Part shown: positions 9,060-17,398 of the stretch, piece after piece
Layout of the letters: each line of letters starts with the position of its first letter
Position numbering within the stretch: the first letter of the stretch is position 1
Source of the DNA: JACQAI01 sp035507915
GTDB lineage: Bacteria; Pseudomonadota; Alphaproteobacteria; Elsterales; Elsteraceae
DNA: 37,118 nt
Direction: 5' to 3'
Assembly: GCA_035507915.1 (NCBI GenBank)
Contig: DATJNS010000171.1
Location: 1 to 37,118, forward strand
Notes under the pieces: model-generated
Told to the model about the DNA's origin: nothing
What the model saw: only the letters and a program-made list of their open reading frames with translations
The model's database searches: none
Position numbers and translations under genes: made by a program

Positions 9060-9063
<4 letters not shown>
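8044..9063 (+). CDS. livM: Branched-chain amino acid ABC transporter permease LivM type
   Basis: The second membrane subunit of the importer, 339 residues with multiple hydrophobic segments. Typical LivM sequence includes LNLLVGYAGQFALANAAMFGIGAYGT, LPALRLSGIYLGLISLAFA and a C-terminal region with GRAFVAIRDGEIAAQSLGVD, the cytoplasmic coupling region that contacts the ATPases. GTG 8044 begins one base after the livH stop. The last 30 residues (PVSAVDGERYAALREQ and following) form a hydrophilic tail of modest length. Its stop overlaps the livG start, GTGA at 9060-9063, a sign of translational coupling. Confidence 0.93.
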
Positions 9064-9822
<759 letters not shown>

Positions 9823-9845
<23 letters not shown>

Positions 9846-10527
9846 CGTCTGGTATGGCGCCACCGAGGTGCTGCGCGACGTCTCGTTCGAGGTGCCGGAG
9901 GGCCAGGTGGTCGCGCTGCTCGGCGGCAACGGCTCGGGCAAGACGACGATCCTCAATGCGCTGACCGGCCTGATCCGGCCACGCGCCGGCTCGGTCAAGC
10001 TCTCCGGCCAGGAGACCGCCGGCTGGCCGCCCGACCGCCTGGTCAAGCGCGGCATGTCCCACGTGCCGCAGGGCCGCGAGGTGTTCGCGACCATGACGGT
10101 GGGCGAGAACCTGGAGCTCGGCGCCGTCACGCGTCGCGATCGCGCCGCCATCGCAACCGACATCGCCGCGCTCCGGGCCCAGTTCCCGGCGCTCGCGGCG
10201 CACTGGCGCAAGCGCGCCGGATCGCTCAGCGGCGGCGAGCAGCAGCAGGTGGCGATCGCGCGCGCCTTGATGTCGCGCCCGCGCCTCCTCCTGATGGACG
10301 AGCCGTCGGCCGGCCTGTCGCCGGTCGTCGTCGACACCATGATCGAGACCATCCGCGCGCTGCATGCGCGCGGCCTGACGATCGTTCTGGTCGAGCAGAA
10401 TGTCGGCGTCGCCGCCGCGGTCGCCGACCGCGCGCACGTGCTGCAGAACGGCGCGATCGTGCACAGCGGGCCGGCACGCGAGCTGATCAACAGCCGCGAG
10501 GTGCTGGCGTCGTATCTCGGGCGGTGA
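9823..10527 (+). CDS. livF: Branched-chain amino acid ABC transporter ATP-binding protein LivF type
   Basis: The second ATPase subunit of the Liv-type importer, 234 residues, the standard LivF length. Walker A is GGNGSGKT at about 34-41. The Q-loop region reads SHVPQGREVFATMTVGENL, diagnostic of LivF. The signature is LSGGEQQQVAIARALM, Walker B RLLLMDEPSAGLSP, and the H-loop position carries LVEQNVGVAAAVADRAHVL, where Gln-Asn replaces the usual His, as is common in this family. ATG 9823 overlaps the end of livG by 23 bases. Its stop overlaps the GTG of the amidase gene, so the amidase is part of the same transcript. Confidence 0.95.
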
Positions 10528-11942
10528 GGACGCGATTGACCCGGCAGACGGCGACCGACCCGGCACTATGGGAGCTGACGGCGGACCAGCTTCACGCTCG
10601 TTACCGCCGCAAGACGGCAACCCCTGTCGACGTCGTGGGCGCCGTGCTTCAACGGATCGAGGACGTCAATCCCCTGGTCAACGCCTTTGCCGTGATCGAT
10701 CGCGAGGGCGCGCGCGCCGCCGCCGAGGCGAGCGCAAAGCGATGGGCGACGGGCGAACCGTTGGGTCGCCTCGACGGCGTGCCGCTCAGCATCAAGGACA
10801 ACATCACGGTTCGCGGCTTGCCCTGTCGCTGGGGCACTGAGGTCTTTCGCGACTTCGTGCCCGACCGGGACGAGACCCCGGTGGCCCGGCTGCGCGCCGC
10901 CGGCGCGATCATTCTCGGGAAGACCACGACCTCCGAGTTTTCCAACGGGCGCGGCATCGTCAGCACGCCGATGTTCGGCACCACCCGGAACCCGTGGCGG
11001 CCCACGCTCACCACCGGGTCGTCGAGCGCAGGAGCGGCCGCGGCGGCCGCGACCGGAATGGGCGCCATCGCGATCGGTACCGACGGCGGCGGGTCGATCC
11101 GGTTGCCGGCGTCCCATTGCGGCCTGCTCGGGTTCAAGCCGACGGCGGGGCGCGTCGCCCGGGCGCATGGGCTGCCCATGATCCTCGCCGGTCGCGAGGT
11201 CGTTGGACCGCTCCTGCGGTCGACCGCAGATCTGTCGGCCGTGCTGCGCGTGATGGCCGGGCCGTGCCCGGAGGATGCCGCGTCGTGGGGCCTGCCCGAC
11301 CTGCCCGGCGACGAGCCGGACCCGAACCCGCGATCCCAGCGCATCCTCCACGTGAAGCGGCTGGGCGACTATCCGGTTGCGCCCGAGGTCACGGCGGCGT
11401 GCGACCGCGTCGCCGGCAATCTCGAGGCGCTCGGCCACCAGGTCATCGAAGGCGAGGCGCCGTTCGACATCGAGCGCCAAGCGCGCAACGGCGTCGTCAT
11501 CCGCGCCGGCATGGCGTGGCTGCTGCGCGACAAGGATTGGGTCGGCCGGACCCACGACTACTACGCGGGCCTCGTCGAAGAGGGATCGCGCCTGTCCGCC
11601 GCCGATTACATCGATGCGCTGGATGCGCTGCGCCAGGTGCAGGCCCAGATGGGGCGGTTTTTCGAGACGTACGACCTCATGCTGTCGCCCGTGGCATGTC
11701 AGCTGCCCGGACCGGCCGACGTACCGGCGCCTGCGCACTACGGCGCATTCACCGGGGTCGCCAACACGGCCGGCGTGCCCGCGGTCGCGATCCCGGCGGA
11801 GCTCTCGCCGGATGGTCTGCCCATCGGCTTCCAGCTGATCGGGCGGTTCGGCGCCGATTGGCCGCTGCTCGCCATGGCACGCCAGTACGAGCTGCACCAT
11901 CCGTGGGCCGACCGCAGGCCGCCGCTCTGGCACGGCCGATAG
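10524..11942 (+). CDS. Amidase (amidase-signature family)
   Basis: A 472-residue amidase-signature hydrolase that would cleave a carboxamide to acid and ammonia or amine. The Ser-cis-Ser-Lys triad is visible: Lys 91 in PLSIKDNITV, the cis-Ser in TGSSSAG (about 166-168, a variant of GGSSGG) and the nucleophile Ser 191 in GTDGGGSIRLPAS. GTG 10524 overlaps the livF stop (GTGA), implying coupled translation. Relatives include aliphatic amidases, allophanate-type hydrolases and GatA. GatA is less likely because there is no gatB or gatC and the operon is a transporter. I infer action on the imported ligand or on the amidohydrolase product. Its end faces the stop of the minus-strand deacetylase nine bases away, with no obvious intrinsic terminator. 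Confidence 0.91.
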   Translation: MRTRLTRQTATDPALWELTADQLHARYRRKTATPVDVVGAVLQRIEDVNPLVNAFAVIDREGARAAAEASAKRWATGEPLGRLDGVPLSIKDNITVRGLPCRWGTEVFRDFVPDRDETPVARLRAAGAIILGKTTTSEFSNGRGIVSTPMFGTTRNPWRPTLTTGSSSAGAAAAAATGMGAIAIGTDGGGSIRLPASHCGLLGFKPTAGRVARAHGLPMILAGREVVGPLLRSTADLSAVLRVMAGPCPEDAASWGLPDLPGDEPDPNPRSQRILHVKRLGDYPVAPEVTAACDRVAGNLEALGHQVIEGEAPFDIERQARNGVVIRAGMAWLLRDKDWVGRTHDYYAGLVEEGSRLSAADYIDALDALRQVQAQMGRFFETYDLMLSPVACQLPGPADVPAPAHYGAFTGVANTAGVPAVAIPAELSPDGLPIGFQLIGRFGADWPLLAMARQYELHHPWADRRPPLWHGR

Positions 11943-11951
11943 CGCCGAGAG

Positions 11952-12851
11952 CTATGCGGATGCGGCGCGATCGATCACGTGCTGCGCGATCTCCCGGCCG
12001 GTCGCGAACCAGATATTCGGGGCTGCCGCGATCCGTTCGACGACGCGTTCGAGATACGCGATGCGATGCGCCGCGCCGAGCAACCAGGGATGGATGTTCA
12101 GGCTGAAGAACCGTCCCGACGCGGCGCCGTCCTCGTAGAGGCGCTCGAACGCCTCGCCGACGATCTCCGGATAGCGCGGCATCTGGAGCCGGCGATCCCA
12201 GAGCAGGCGCACGTCGTCCCACTCGGAATAGTTCGGAATCGACACGAGCCCCGGCACGCCGCTCATCAGGTAGGGCTGCTCGTCGTTGGGCCAGTCGGCC
12301 ACATACCGGATGCCCAGCTCCGAGAGAATGCGCGGGGCGCGAAGCGACGCCGCGTAGTCCTGGCTGATCCAGCCCTCCGGCCGCGTGCCGGTTGCCGTCT
12401 CGACCTGCGCGATCGCCTCGGCAAGCGCCCGGCGCTCCGCGGCCTCCGACAGTCGCGCCGTGATCATCTCGTTCGCGGCAGTCCCGTGCGCCGCGAACTC
12501 GTAGCCGCGCCGCCGGAATGCGTCGACGAGATAGGGGAACCGCGCGCAGGCCAACGCGTTGGCGGCCACCGTCGCCTTGAGGCCATGCTTGTCGAGCAGC
12601 GCGAGGATTCGAAAGATGCCCACCCGATTGCCGTACTCGTACCAGGTGTACATGCGGCAATCGTGCTCGAACCGATCCTTCCAGCGCGGGTCCGGCACCG
12701 AGCCGGGCCGCGGGTCGTAGGCGAACGTCTCGAAATACAGGTTGATGCAGACGGCGAGGCGCGCGCCGCGCGGCCACGCGAGCCGAGGCCGGGCGGCGAT
12801 GGACGAATAGGGATAGAGAGCGTGGTCCATGCCGTGCGGGTGGGATGCCAT
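11952..12851 (-). CDS. Polysaccharide deacetylase-fold (PuuE/cyclic imidase-like) hydrolase 1
   Basis: A 299-residue CE4/NodB-fold protein without a signal peptide, so cytoplasmic. The usual CE4 metal signature is altered. The first motif has Glu (NLYFETF, about residue 41) rather than TFDD. The HxxxH motif reads HGTAAN (His 122) with no second His. The catalytic C-terminal motif is SLNIHPWLLGAAHRIAYLERV. This matches the PuuE-type allantoinase and cyclic imidase branch more than cell-wall deacetylases; the assignment is from motif memory. ATG 12851 starts five bases after the stop of the upstream paralogue at 12857. The frame is open to 12977, but that extension overlaps the paralogue. It is the third gene of the operon beginning with the D-aminoacylase. 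Confidence 0.85.
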   Translation of the reverse strand: MASHPHGMDHALYPYSSIAARPRLAWPRGARLAVCINLYFETFAYDPRPGSVPDPRWKDRFEHDCRMYTWYEYGNRVGIFRILALLDKHGLKATVAANALACARFPYLVDAFRRRGYEFAAHGTAANEMITARLSEAAERRALAEAIAQVETATGTRPEGWISQDYAASLRAPRILSELGIRYVADWPNDEQPYLMSGVPGLVSIPNYSEWDDVRLLWDRRLQMPRYPEIVGEAFERLYEDGAASGRFFSLNIHPWLLGAAHRIAYLERVVERIAAAPNIWFATGREIAQHVIDRAASA

Positions 12852-12856
12852 CGCCG

Positions 12857-13801
12857 CTACCCCGTCGCTCCGTCCGCCGAACCCGCCGACGCCGCGGTCT
12901 CCGCCAACCGGCGCTCGAGGGCCGGAAGGCAGTTTGCGTTGAACCAGTCGGCGATCTCGATGCCGGTCGCCTGCCACACGCCGTCATGCGCCAGCATGTA
13001 GCCGAGCAACCGGTCGAGATGCGCGATGCGATGGGGCTGACCGAACACGTACGGGTGGAGAGCCAGCGACATCACCCGTGGAATGTCGGCGCTCTCCGCG
13101 TACAGGCGGTCGAACTGATCCTTGGCGGAAAGCACGAACTCCTCCGCCTCGATGTTGAGGCGGAGATTCCACCCCTCGTTGACGTCCATCGAGTAGGGCA
13201 GGCTGAGCAAGCTCCCGCGCCGCACGCGGATGGGGAACGGCTGATCATCGTGGAAGAAATCGGCCGTATAGGTGATGCCGGCCTCGGCGACGAGATCGCT
13301 GGTCGTCAGCGTCGCGCTGGCGACCGGGGAGAACCATCCGGTGAAGTCGCGGCCCGTAAGGCGGCGAAACGTCGCCTGACACTCGGCGATGTAGGCGCGC
13401 TCGCCAGCCTCGGAGCGGTCGAACATGTAATCCGTGTTGTACAGGCCGTGGCACATCACGTCGTAGCCGCGGGCCTCGCAGGCCTCCATGATCGCCGGAA
13501 AGTTCTCGTAGCACGCGATGTTGAGCGAGAGAGTCGCGCGCACCTTGCGGCGGTCGAGCACGTCGAGCAGCCGCCAGATCCCCACGCGATTGCCGAAATC
13601 GCGGACGCCGTAGTTCATGATGTCGGGGTGCGGGCAGCGCGGCCAGGCGTCGAATTTGCCGGGCGGCGGCGACAGTTGGTAGTACTCGATGTTCGGAACG
13701 ATCCAGAGCGCCAGCCGCGCGCCCTGCGGCAGGCGCATCCAGGAGCGGTCGACGATCGGCACATAGGGGCCGATCTGCGAGTAGATCGTGTGGTCGGGCA
13801 T
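12857..13801 (-). CDS. Polysaccharide deacetylase-fold (PuuE/cyclic imidase-like) hydrolase 2
   Basis: A 314-residue paralogue of the neighbouring gene. Shared elements are FGNRVGIWRLLDVLDRR, an acidic residue in VPNIEYYQ (Glu 39), HGLYNTDYMF (His 118, again no second His of a CE4 HxxxH), and LALHPYVFGQPHRIAHLDRL (His 249, His 257). There is no signal peptide. ATG 13801 fits the family N terminus (MPDHTIYSQI); the longer frame to 14092 runs into the D-aminoacylase gene and is a shadow. A 61-base gap separates it from the D-aminoacylase stop, and five bases from the next paralogue. I infer hydrolysis of a cyclic amide or imide, or deformylation/deacetylation of a small amide, rather than chitin. 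Confidence 0.86.
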   Translation of the reverse strand: MPDHTIYSQIGPYVPIVDRSWMRLPQGARLALWIVPNIEYYQLSPPPGKFDAWPRCPHPDIMNYGVRDFGNRVGIWRLLDVLDRRKVRATLSLNIACYENFPAIMEACEARGYDVMCHGLYNTDYMFDRSEAGERAYIAECQATFRRLTGRDFTGWFSPVASATLTTSDLVAEAGITYTADFFHDDQPFPIRVRRGSLLSLPYSMDVNEGWNLRLNIEAEEFVLSAKDQFDRLYAESADIPRVMSLALHPYVFGQPHRIAHLDRLLGYMLAHDGVWQATGIEIADWFNANCLPALERRLAETAASAGSADGATG

Positions 13802-13862
13802 GGGGCTGCGCGACGATGCGATCAGCGGCCGACTGCCCCGCTTCCGTTCGCGAGGACGCGCC

Positions 13863-15548
13863 CTAATCCGGCACGCGGCCGCGCAGCAGCTTGCCCGGCA
13901 GCGCGCCGGTGTGCTGGTTGTCGCGCAACAGCACCTGGCCGTTGACCACGGTGGCCCGGATGCCGTCGGCGGTCTGCTTGAGGCGCTTCGCGCCCGCCGG
14001 CAGATCGGCCACCACCTCGGGCATGCGCGGACCGACGGTCTCGGGATCGAACACCACGAGATCCGCCGCCATGCCCTCGCGCACCAATCCACGATCGTGG
14101 AAGCCCCAGTGGGTCGCGGTATCGTAGCTCAGGTACTTGACCGCCTCCTCGAGCGTGACGGCCTCCTTCTCGCGCACCCAGTGGCTGAGCAGATGGGTCT
14201 GCAGCGAGCTGTCCATGATCTGCGAAACGTGCGCGCCGGAGTCCGAGAAGGTCACGACCGAGCGCGGATGCTTGATCAGCTCCAGCGCGACTTCCTGATT
14301 GTCGTTGGCGATCGGCTGCAGCAGGAACAGCTTGAAGTCGCGCTCGAGCGCCAGATCGATCATCAGCTCGACCGGATGGCAGTTGCGCTCGCGCGCCAGA
14401 TCCGCCATCGAGCGATGCGGTCCCTCAATCTTGTCCATCAGGTAGACGCGCTCCCACTCCGGCGGCCGCGCCTCGGCGCCGATGGCGCGGCGGTTCTCGT
14501 ACGAGCCGCTCGCCACCGCGACCAGCTTGGCGCGCGTCGCGGGGTCGCGCAGCGCCGCCTTCTGCTGCTCGAGCGGCAGCTTGCGGACGTCGCGCCAGAC
14601 CTCCCACTTGTCGAACGGCGTGTGGGCCTCGAAGGACAGCAGCACGTTGAGCGGCCTCGTGTGCACCTGCGCGAACATGCGGCCGCCTTCGCGCGCCGCC
14701 GCCTCGATCGTGTCGAGCGCGAGCCGCCAGGCGTTCGGCGTCGGGCGGCGCCAGAACACCCCGAAGGTGATCGGCCGGCCGGTGTCGACCGTCAGCTTCT
14801 CGAGCTTGGCGTAGTAGTCGGGCCCGTGCTGGCCCATGGCGATCTCGAGGATGCCGGCGCCGACGTCGGCCATCGCGCCCACCAGCGTCTCGATCTCGCG
14901 CCAGTCCGCGATTCGGCTGGCCACCGGCTTGTCGTCGGAGGTCTCGTGGCTCGCGCTCTGCGAGGTCGAGAAGCCGATCGCGCCGGCGCGGATGCCCTCG
15001 CGCACGAGCGCCGCCATCGCCGCCAGATCGTCGTCGCGCGCCGTGTCGGTGAAGGCCCGCTCGCCCATCACGTAGGTGCGGATCGCGGCATGGCCGATGT
15101 AGTTCGCGTAGTTGATGCCCTTGGGCAGACCGTCGAGCACGTCGAGGAACTGCGGAAAGGTTTCCCAACGCCACCTGATGCCGGCCTTCATGGCGTCGCG
15201 GCTGAGGTCCTCGGCGCGCTCCAGGTTGCGGAACACCATGTCGGCGTCGGCCTCGCGGCACGGCGCGAGCGTGAAGCCGCAATTGCCCATCACGACCGAC
15301 GTGATGCCGTGATAGCACGAGCTGGTGCCGAGCGGATCCCAGAACACCTGGGCGTCCATGTGGGTATGGCCGTCGACGAAGCCCGGCGCGACGACGTGGC
15401 CCTCGGCGTCGATGGTCTCCCGGGCGGGGGCGGCGATGCGGCCGACGAAGGCGATCTTGCCGTCCTTCACGCCGACGTCGGCGCGGTAGCGCGGCAGGCC
15501 GGAGCCGTCGATCACCATGCCGTTCTTGATCACGAGATCGTAGCTCAT
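13863..15548 (-). CDS. D-aminoacylase / N-acyl-D-amino-acid deacylase family amidohydrolase
   Basis: A 561-residue amidohydrolase of the D-aminoacylase/D-hydantoinase-like group. Metal ligands are visible in VDGHTHMDAQ (His 61, His 63). A Cys at about 90 in VVMGNCGFTLAP corresponds to the metal-bridging Cys typical of D-aminoacylases. SDSGAHV near the C-terminal third carries the catalytic Asp. The C-terminal beta-sandwich includes GMAADLVVFDPETVGP. The family removes N-acyl groups from D-amino acids, or opens related amides. ATG 15548 is preceded by GGAGG at good spacing. It heads a minus-strand operon with the two PuuE-like hydrolases, and a 225-base upstream region likely carries its promoter. 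The exact substrate is not determinable; the length is slightly above the classical enzymes. Confidence 0.9.
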   Translation of the reverse strand: MSYDLVIKNGMVIDGSGLPRYRADVGVKDGKIAFVGRIAAPARETIDAEGHVVAPGFVDGHTHMDAQVFWDPLGTSSCYHGITSVVMGNCGFTLAPCREADADMVFRNLERAEDLSRDAMKAGIRWRWETFPQFLDVLDGLPKGINYANYIGHAAIRTYVMGERAFTDTARDDDLAAMAALVREGIRAGAIGFSTSQSASHETSDDKPVASRIADWREIETLVGAMADVGAGILEIAMGQHGPDYYAKLEKLTVDTGRPITFGVFWRRPTPNAWRLALDTIEAAAREGGRMFAQVHTRPLNVLLSFEAHTPFDKWEVWRDVRKLPLEQQKAALRDPATRAKLVAVASGSYENRRAIGAEARPPEWERVYLMDKIEGPHRSMADLARERNCHPVELMIDLALERDFKLFLLQPIANDNQEVALELIKHPRSVVTFSDSGAHVSQIMDSSLQTHLLSHWVREKEAVTLEEAVKYLSYDTATHWGFHDRGLVREGMAADLVVFDPETVGPRMPEVVADLPAGAKRLKQTADGIRATVVNGQVLLRDNQHTGALPGKLLRGRVPD

Positions 15549-15670
15549 CGGCAGTCTTCCTCCGGATGTCGGCCGCCGGGGTTGACCGCGCGCCGGCCGT
15601 CGATGGACCGCAGCCTAGCAGCTTCGTCCCGGACGCGGAAATGTCTGGATTTTGTCGCTTTTGGCCGGCG

Positions 15671-15683
15671 ATATCAGATATGC
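15671..15683. promoter_or_regulatory. Candidate operator palindrome upstream of the D-aminoacylase operon
   Basis: Within the 225-base gap between the D-aminoacylase start (15548) and the small ORF at 15774 lies a locally AT-rich patch. It has the perfect inverted repeat ATATC-A-GATAT at 15671-15681, continuing into TGC so that CAGATATGC spans 15675-15683. The same nine bases occur at 31122-31130 between the LysR gene and the aminotransferase operon. Position and symmetry suit a regulator-binding site. No confident -35/-10 pair could be assigned. This is inference from sequence pattern only. Confidence 0.35.
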
Positions 15684-15773
15684 CGCGATAGCAGGTATAA
15701 CGAGATCGTGGATTCCTGACTCGGTCGCCGTCCGTCATCGTGTCGATGGGGACATGGACGGGAGATCACGGGG

Positions 15774-16004
15774 ATGTCGGCATCGGATCTGGCGGACGAG
15801 TGCAACGCGGCGTGGGGCGCGGGTGACGACTTCTGGAGCATCTGGCAGCTGATCCTGCGCATCCACCCCCTGGTGGACGGGCGCGCGGTTCGCCTGATCG
15901 ACGGCGGACGCCCCTGCATGGAGGTCCCGCTGGTCGAAGATTGGCGCCTTCGATGCGACCTGCAGGCGGGCTTCAGCCTGCGCGAGGCCGTCCCCGCGCT
16001 CTGA
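15774..16004 (+). CDS. Hypothetical small protein, 76 residues
   Basis: I do not recognise this product. The 76-residue protein begins MSASDLADECNAAWGAGDDF, is moderately acidic and rich in Trp and Leu, and has no signal peptide or Cys pair. ATG 15774 has a GGGAG nine bases upstream. It is divergent from the D-aminoacylase operon and convergent with the threonine-synthase-like gene, alone on its strand. A frame open on the opposite strand over the same region has arginine-rich shadow composition and no ribosome-binding site. Coding is plausible but rests on composition and the ribosome-binding site. Confidence 0.5.
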   Translation: MSASDLADECNAAWGAGDDFWSIWQLILRIHPLVDGRAVRLIDGGRPCMEVPLVEDWRLRCDLQAGFSLREAVPAL

Positions 16005-16070
16005 GGTCGCGCCGCGCCAAGTCCGACCTGGGCGCCCTATCCCGCCCCATCGCCTCAAACATCTGGACGT

Positions 16071-17273
16071 CTATCGCGCCGCAATGTCGTCAGCGCCGTG
16101 GATCACCGGGAAGGCCGACAGCGGGAACGACGGCACCGATTTCAAGCCAGACCCGGTGTTGACCAGCACCACGCGTTCGCGCGGCCCGATCAGCCCGGCC
16201 GCCAGCGCCTTGCGGAAGCCGGCGACGGTCGTGGCGCCTTCGGGGCAGGCAAACACGCCCGAGCGACCGGCGAGCTCGGCGGCGGCCGCGAGCGTCTCGT
16301 CCGTCGACACGGCGAGCGCGGCGCCGCCGGTCTTGCGGATCAGCGCCAGCACCGCACGATCGCCCGCCGGCTTCGGCGACTTCAGGCCGCCGGGCAGGAT
16401 GTCGATATGCCCCCATGGCTCGCAGCGCTCCTTGCCGTCCGCGAATGCCTTCACGATCGGCGCGCAGCCTTCGTACTGCGTGACGTAGAGCCGCGGCAGC
16501 TTGCCGGTCACCCAGCCGAGCGCGATGAGCTCCTCGAACGCCTTCCAGATCGCGACAGCCCCCGTGCCGCCGCCGGTCGGATAGAAGATCGCGTCGGGCA
16601 GGCGCCATCCGAGCTGCTCGGCGATCTCGTAGCCCATCGTCTTCTTGCCCTCGACGCGCAGCGGCTCCTTCAAGGTCGCGACGCTGAGCCAGCCGTGGCG
16701 CGCCGCCGCCTCGGCGACGATGCGGCCGCCGTCGTGCCATCGCTCGAGAACATAGACCCGCGCGCCGGCGACCTGGCACTGCGCGACCGAGGACGGCTGC
16801 GCGTCGGTCGGGATGATGGCGACGCACGTGAGGCCCGCTCTGGCGGCGTAGAGGCTCCAGGCGCCGGCGGCGTTGCCGCTGCTGTTGAGGATGACGGTGC
16901 GCACCCCGAGCTCGCGATAGCGCGTCAGCGCGACGCTGGCGCCGCGATCCTTGAACGAGCCCGACGGATTCTGCCCCTCGTCCTTCACCAGAACGTCGCA
17001 GCCGGCCAGGTCCGCGACGTCGATCAGCGGCGTCCAGCCCTCGCCCAAGGTAACGGCATCCGCCGGACGATCGACCGGCAGCAGCGGCGCGTAGCGCCAC
17101 ATCGACGGCGGACCCGCCGCGATCGCGTCTCGCGTGAGCGCGCGGTGTGCTTGATCGAGATCGTAGCGCGCCAGCGGCACGCCGCCGTCGCGGCAATCGT
17201 GCGAGCGCGCGGCATCGCGCGGAATCGTCTCGCCGCAGACGCTGCACAGCGAGCCGCTGAAGTAGGATGGCAT
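16071..17273 (-). CDS. thrC: Threonine synthase-like PLP-dependent enzyme
   Basis: A 400-residue fold-type II PLP enzyme. The N terminus has a possible zinc-ribbon remnant (Cys 10, Cys 13, Cys 27). The PLP Lys is in NPSGSFKDRGA (Lys 108), the phosphate-binding region is PTGGGTGAVAIWKAF, and LNSSGNAAGAWSLYAARAGL is typical of threonine synthase. The expected reaction is O-phosphohomoserine to threonine. The operon context (alone, divergent from an acyl-CoA carboxylase subunit) also allows a catabolic threonine-synthase-like lyase. ATG 17273 is preceded by GGAGG and, immediately before that, a strong hairpin (17287-17316). The longer frame to 17318 would pass through the hairpin and has no ribosome-binding site. 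The gene symbol is tentative, since paralogues of thrC are common. Confidence 0.82.
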   Translation of the reverse strand: MPSYFSGSLCSVCGETIPRDAARSHDCRDGGVPLARYDLDQAHRALTRDAIAAGPPSMWRYAPLLPVDRPADAVTLGEGWTPLIDVADLAGCDVLVKDEGQNPSGSFKDRGASVALTRYRELGVRTVILNSSGNAAGAWSLYAARAGLTCVAIIPTDAQPSSVAQCQVAGARVYVLERWHDGGRIVAEAAARHGWLSVATLKEPLRVEGKKTMGYEIAEQLGWRLPDAIFYPTGGGTGAVAIWKAFEELIALGWVTGKLPRLYVTQYEGCAPIVKAFADGKERCEPWGHIDILPGGLKSPKPAGDRAVLALIRKTGGAALAVSTDETLAAAAELAGRSGVFACPEGATTVAGFRKALAAGLIGPRERVVLVNTGSGLKSVPSFPLSAFPVIHGADDIAAR

Positions 17274-17286
17274 CGTCAAATCCTCC

Positions 17287-17316
17287 GGGCGCGGATACTT
17301 GTATCCTCCTGCGCCC
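17287..17316 (-). promoter_or_regulatory. Leader hairpin/operator abutting the thrC-like ribosome-binding site
   Basis: On the minus strand the leader reads GGGCGC, a four-base bulge AGGA, GGATAC, loop AA, GTATCC, GCGCCC. That makes twelve base pairs with one bulge and a two-base loop; in practice the inner pairs open. The stem ends one base before the GGAGG (17282-17286) that serves ATG 17273. As DNA, its core GGATAC-TT-GTATCC (17293-17306) is also a perfect 6+6 inverted repeat in a 125-base divergent intergenic region. It could therefore be a transcription-factor operator, an RNA element controlling translation, or both. There is no U-tract, so a simple terminator is unlikely. Confidence 0.55.
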
Positions 17317-17398
17317 ACCGCGACACTAGGAAATCCCGAACGGCCGCGGCGGCCGACGCAACCTGAAGTTGGCGCGATCCGCGCGAGCGAGGAAACCC

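Noticed and set aside
13788..15719. 643-codon plus-strand open frame
   Set aside because: It is antisense to the D-aminoacylase gene, rich in Arg, His, Asp and Val as expected for the reverse of a GC-rich gene, and has no motifs or ribosome-binding site.
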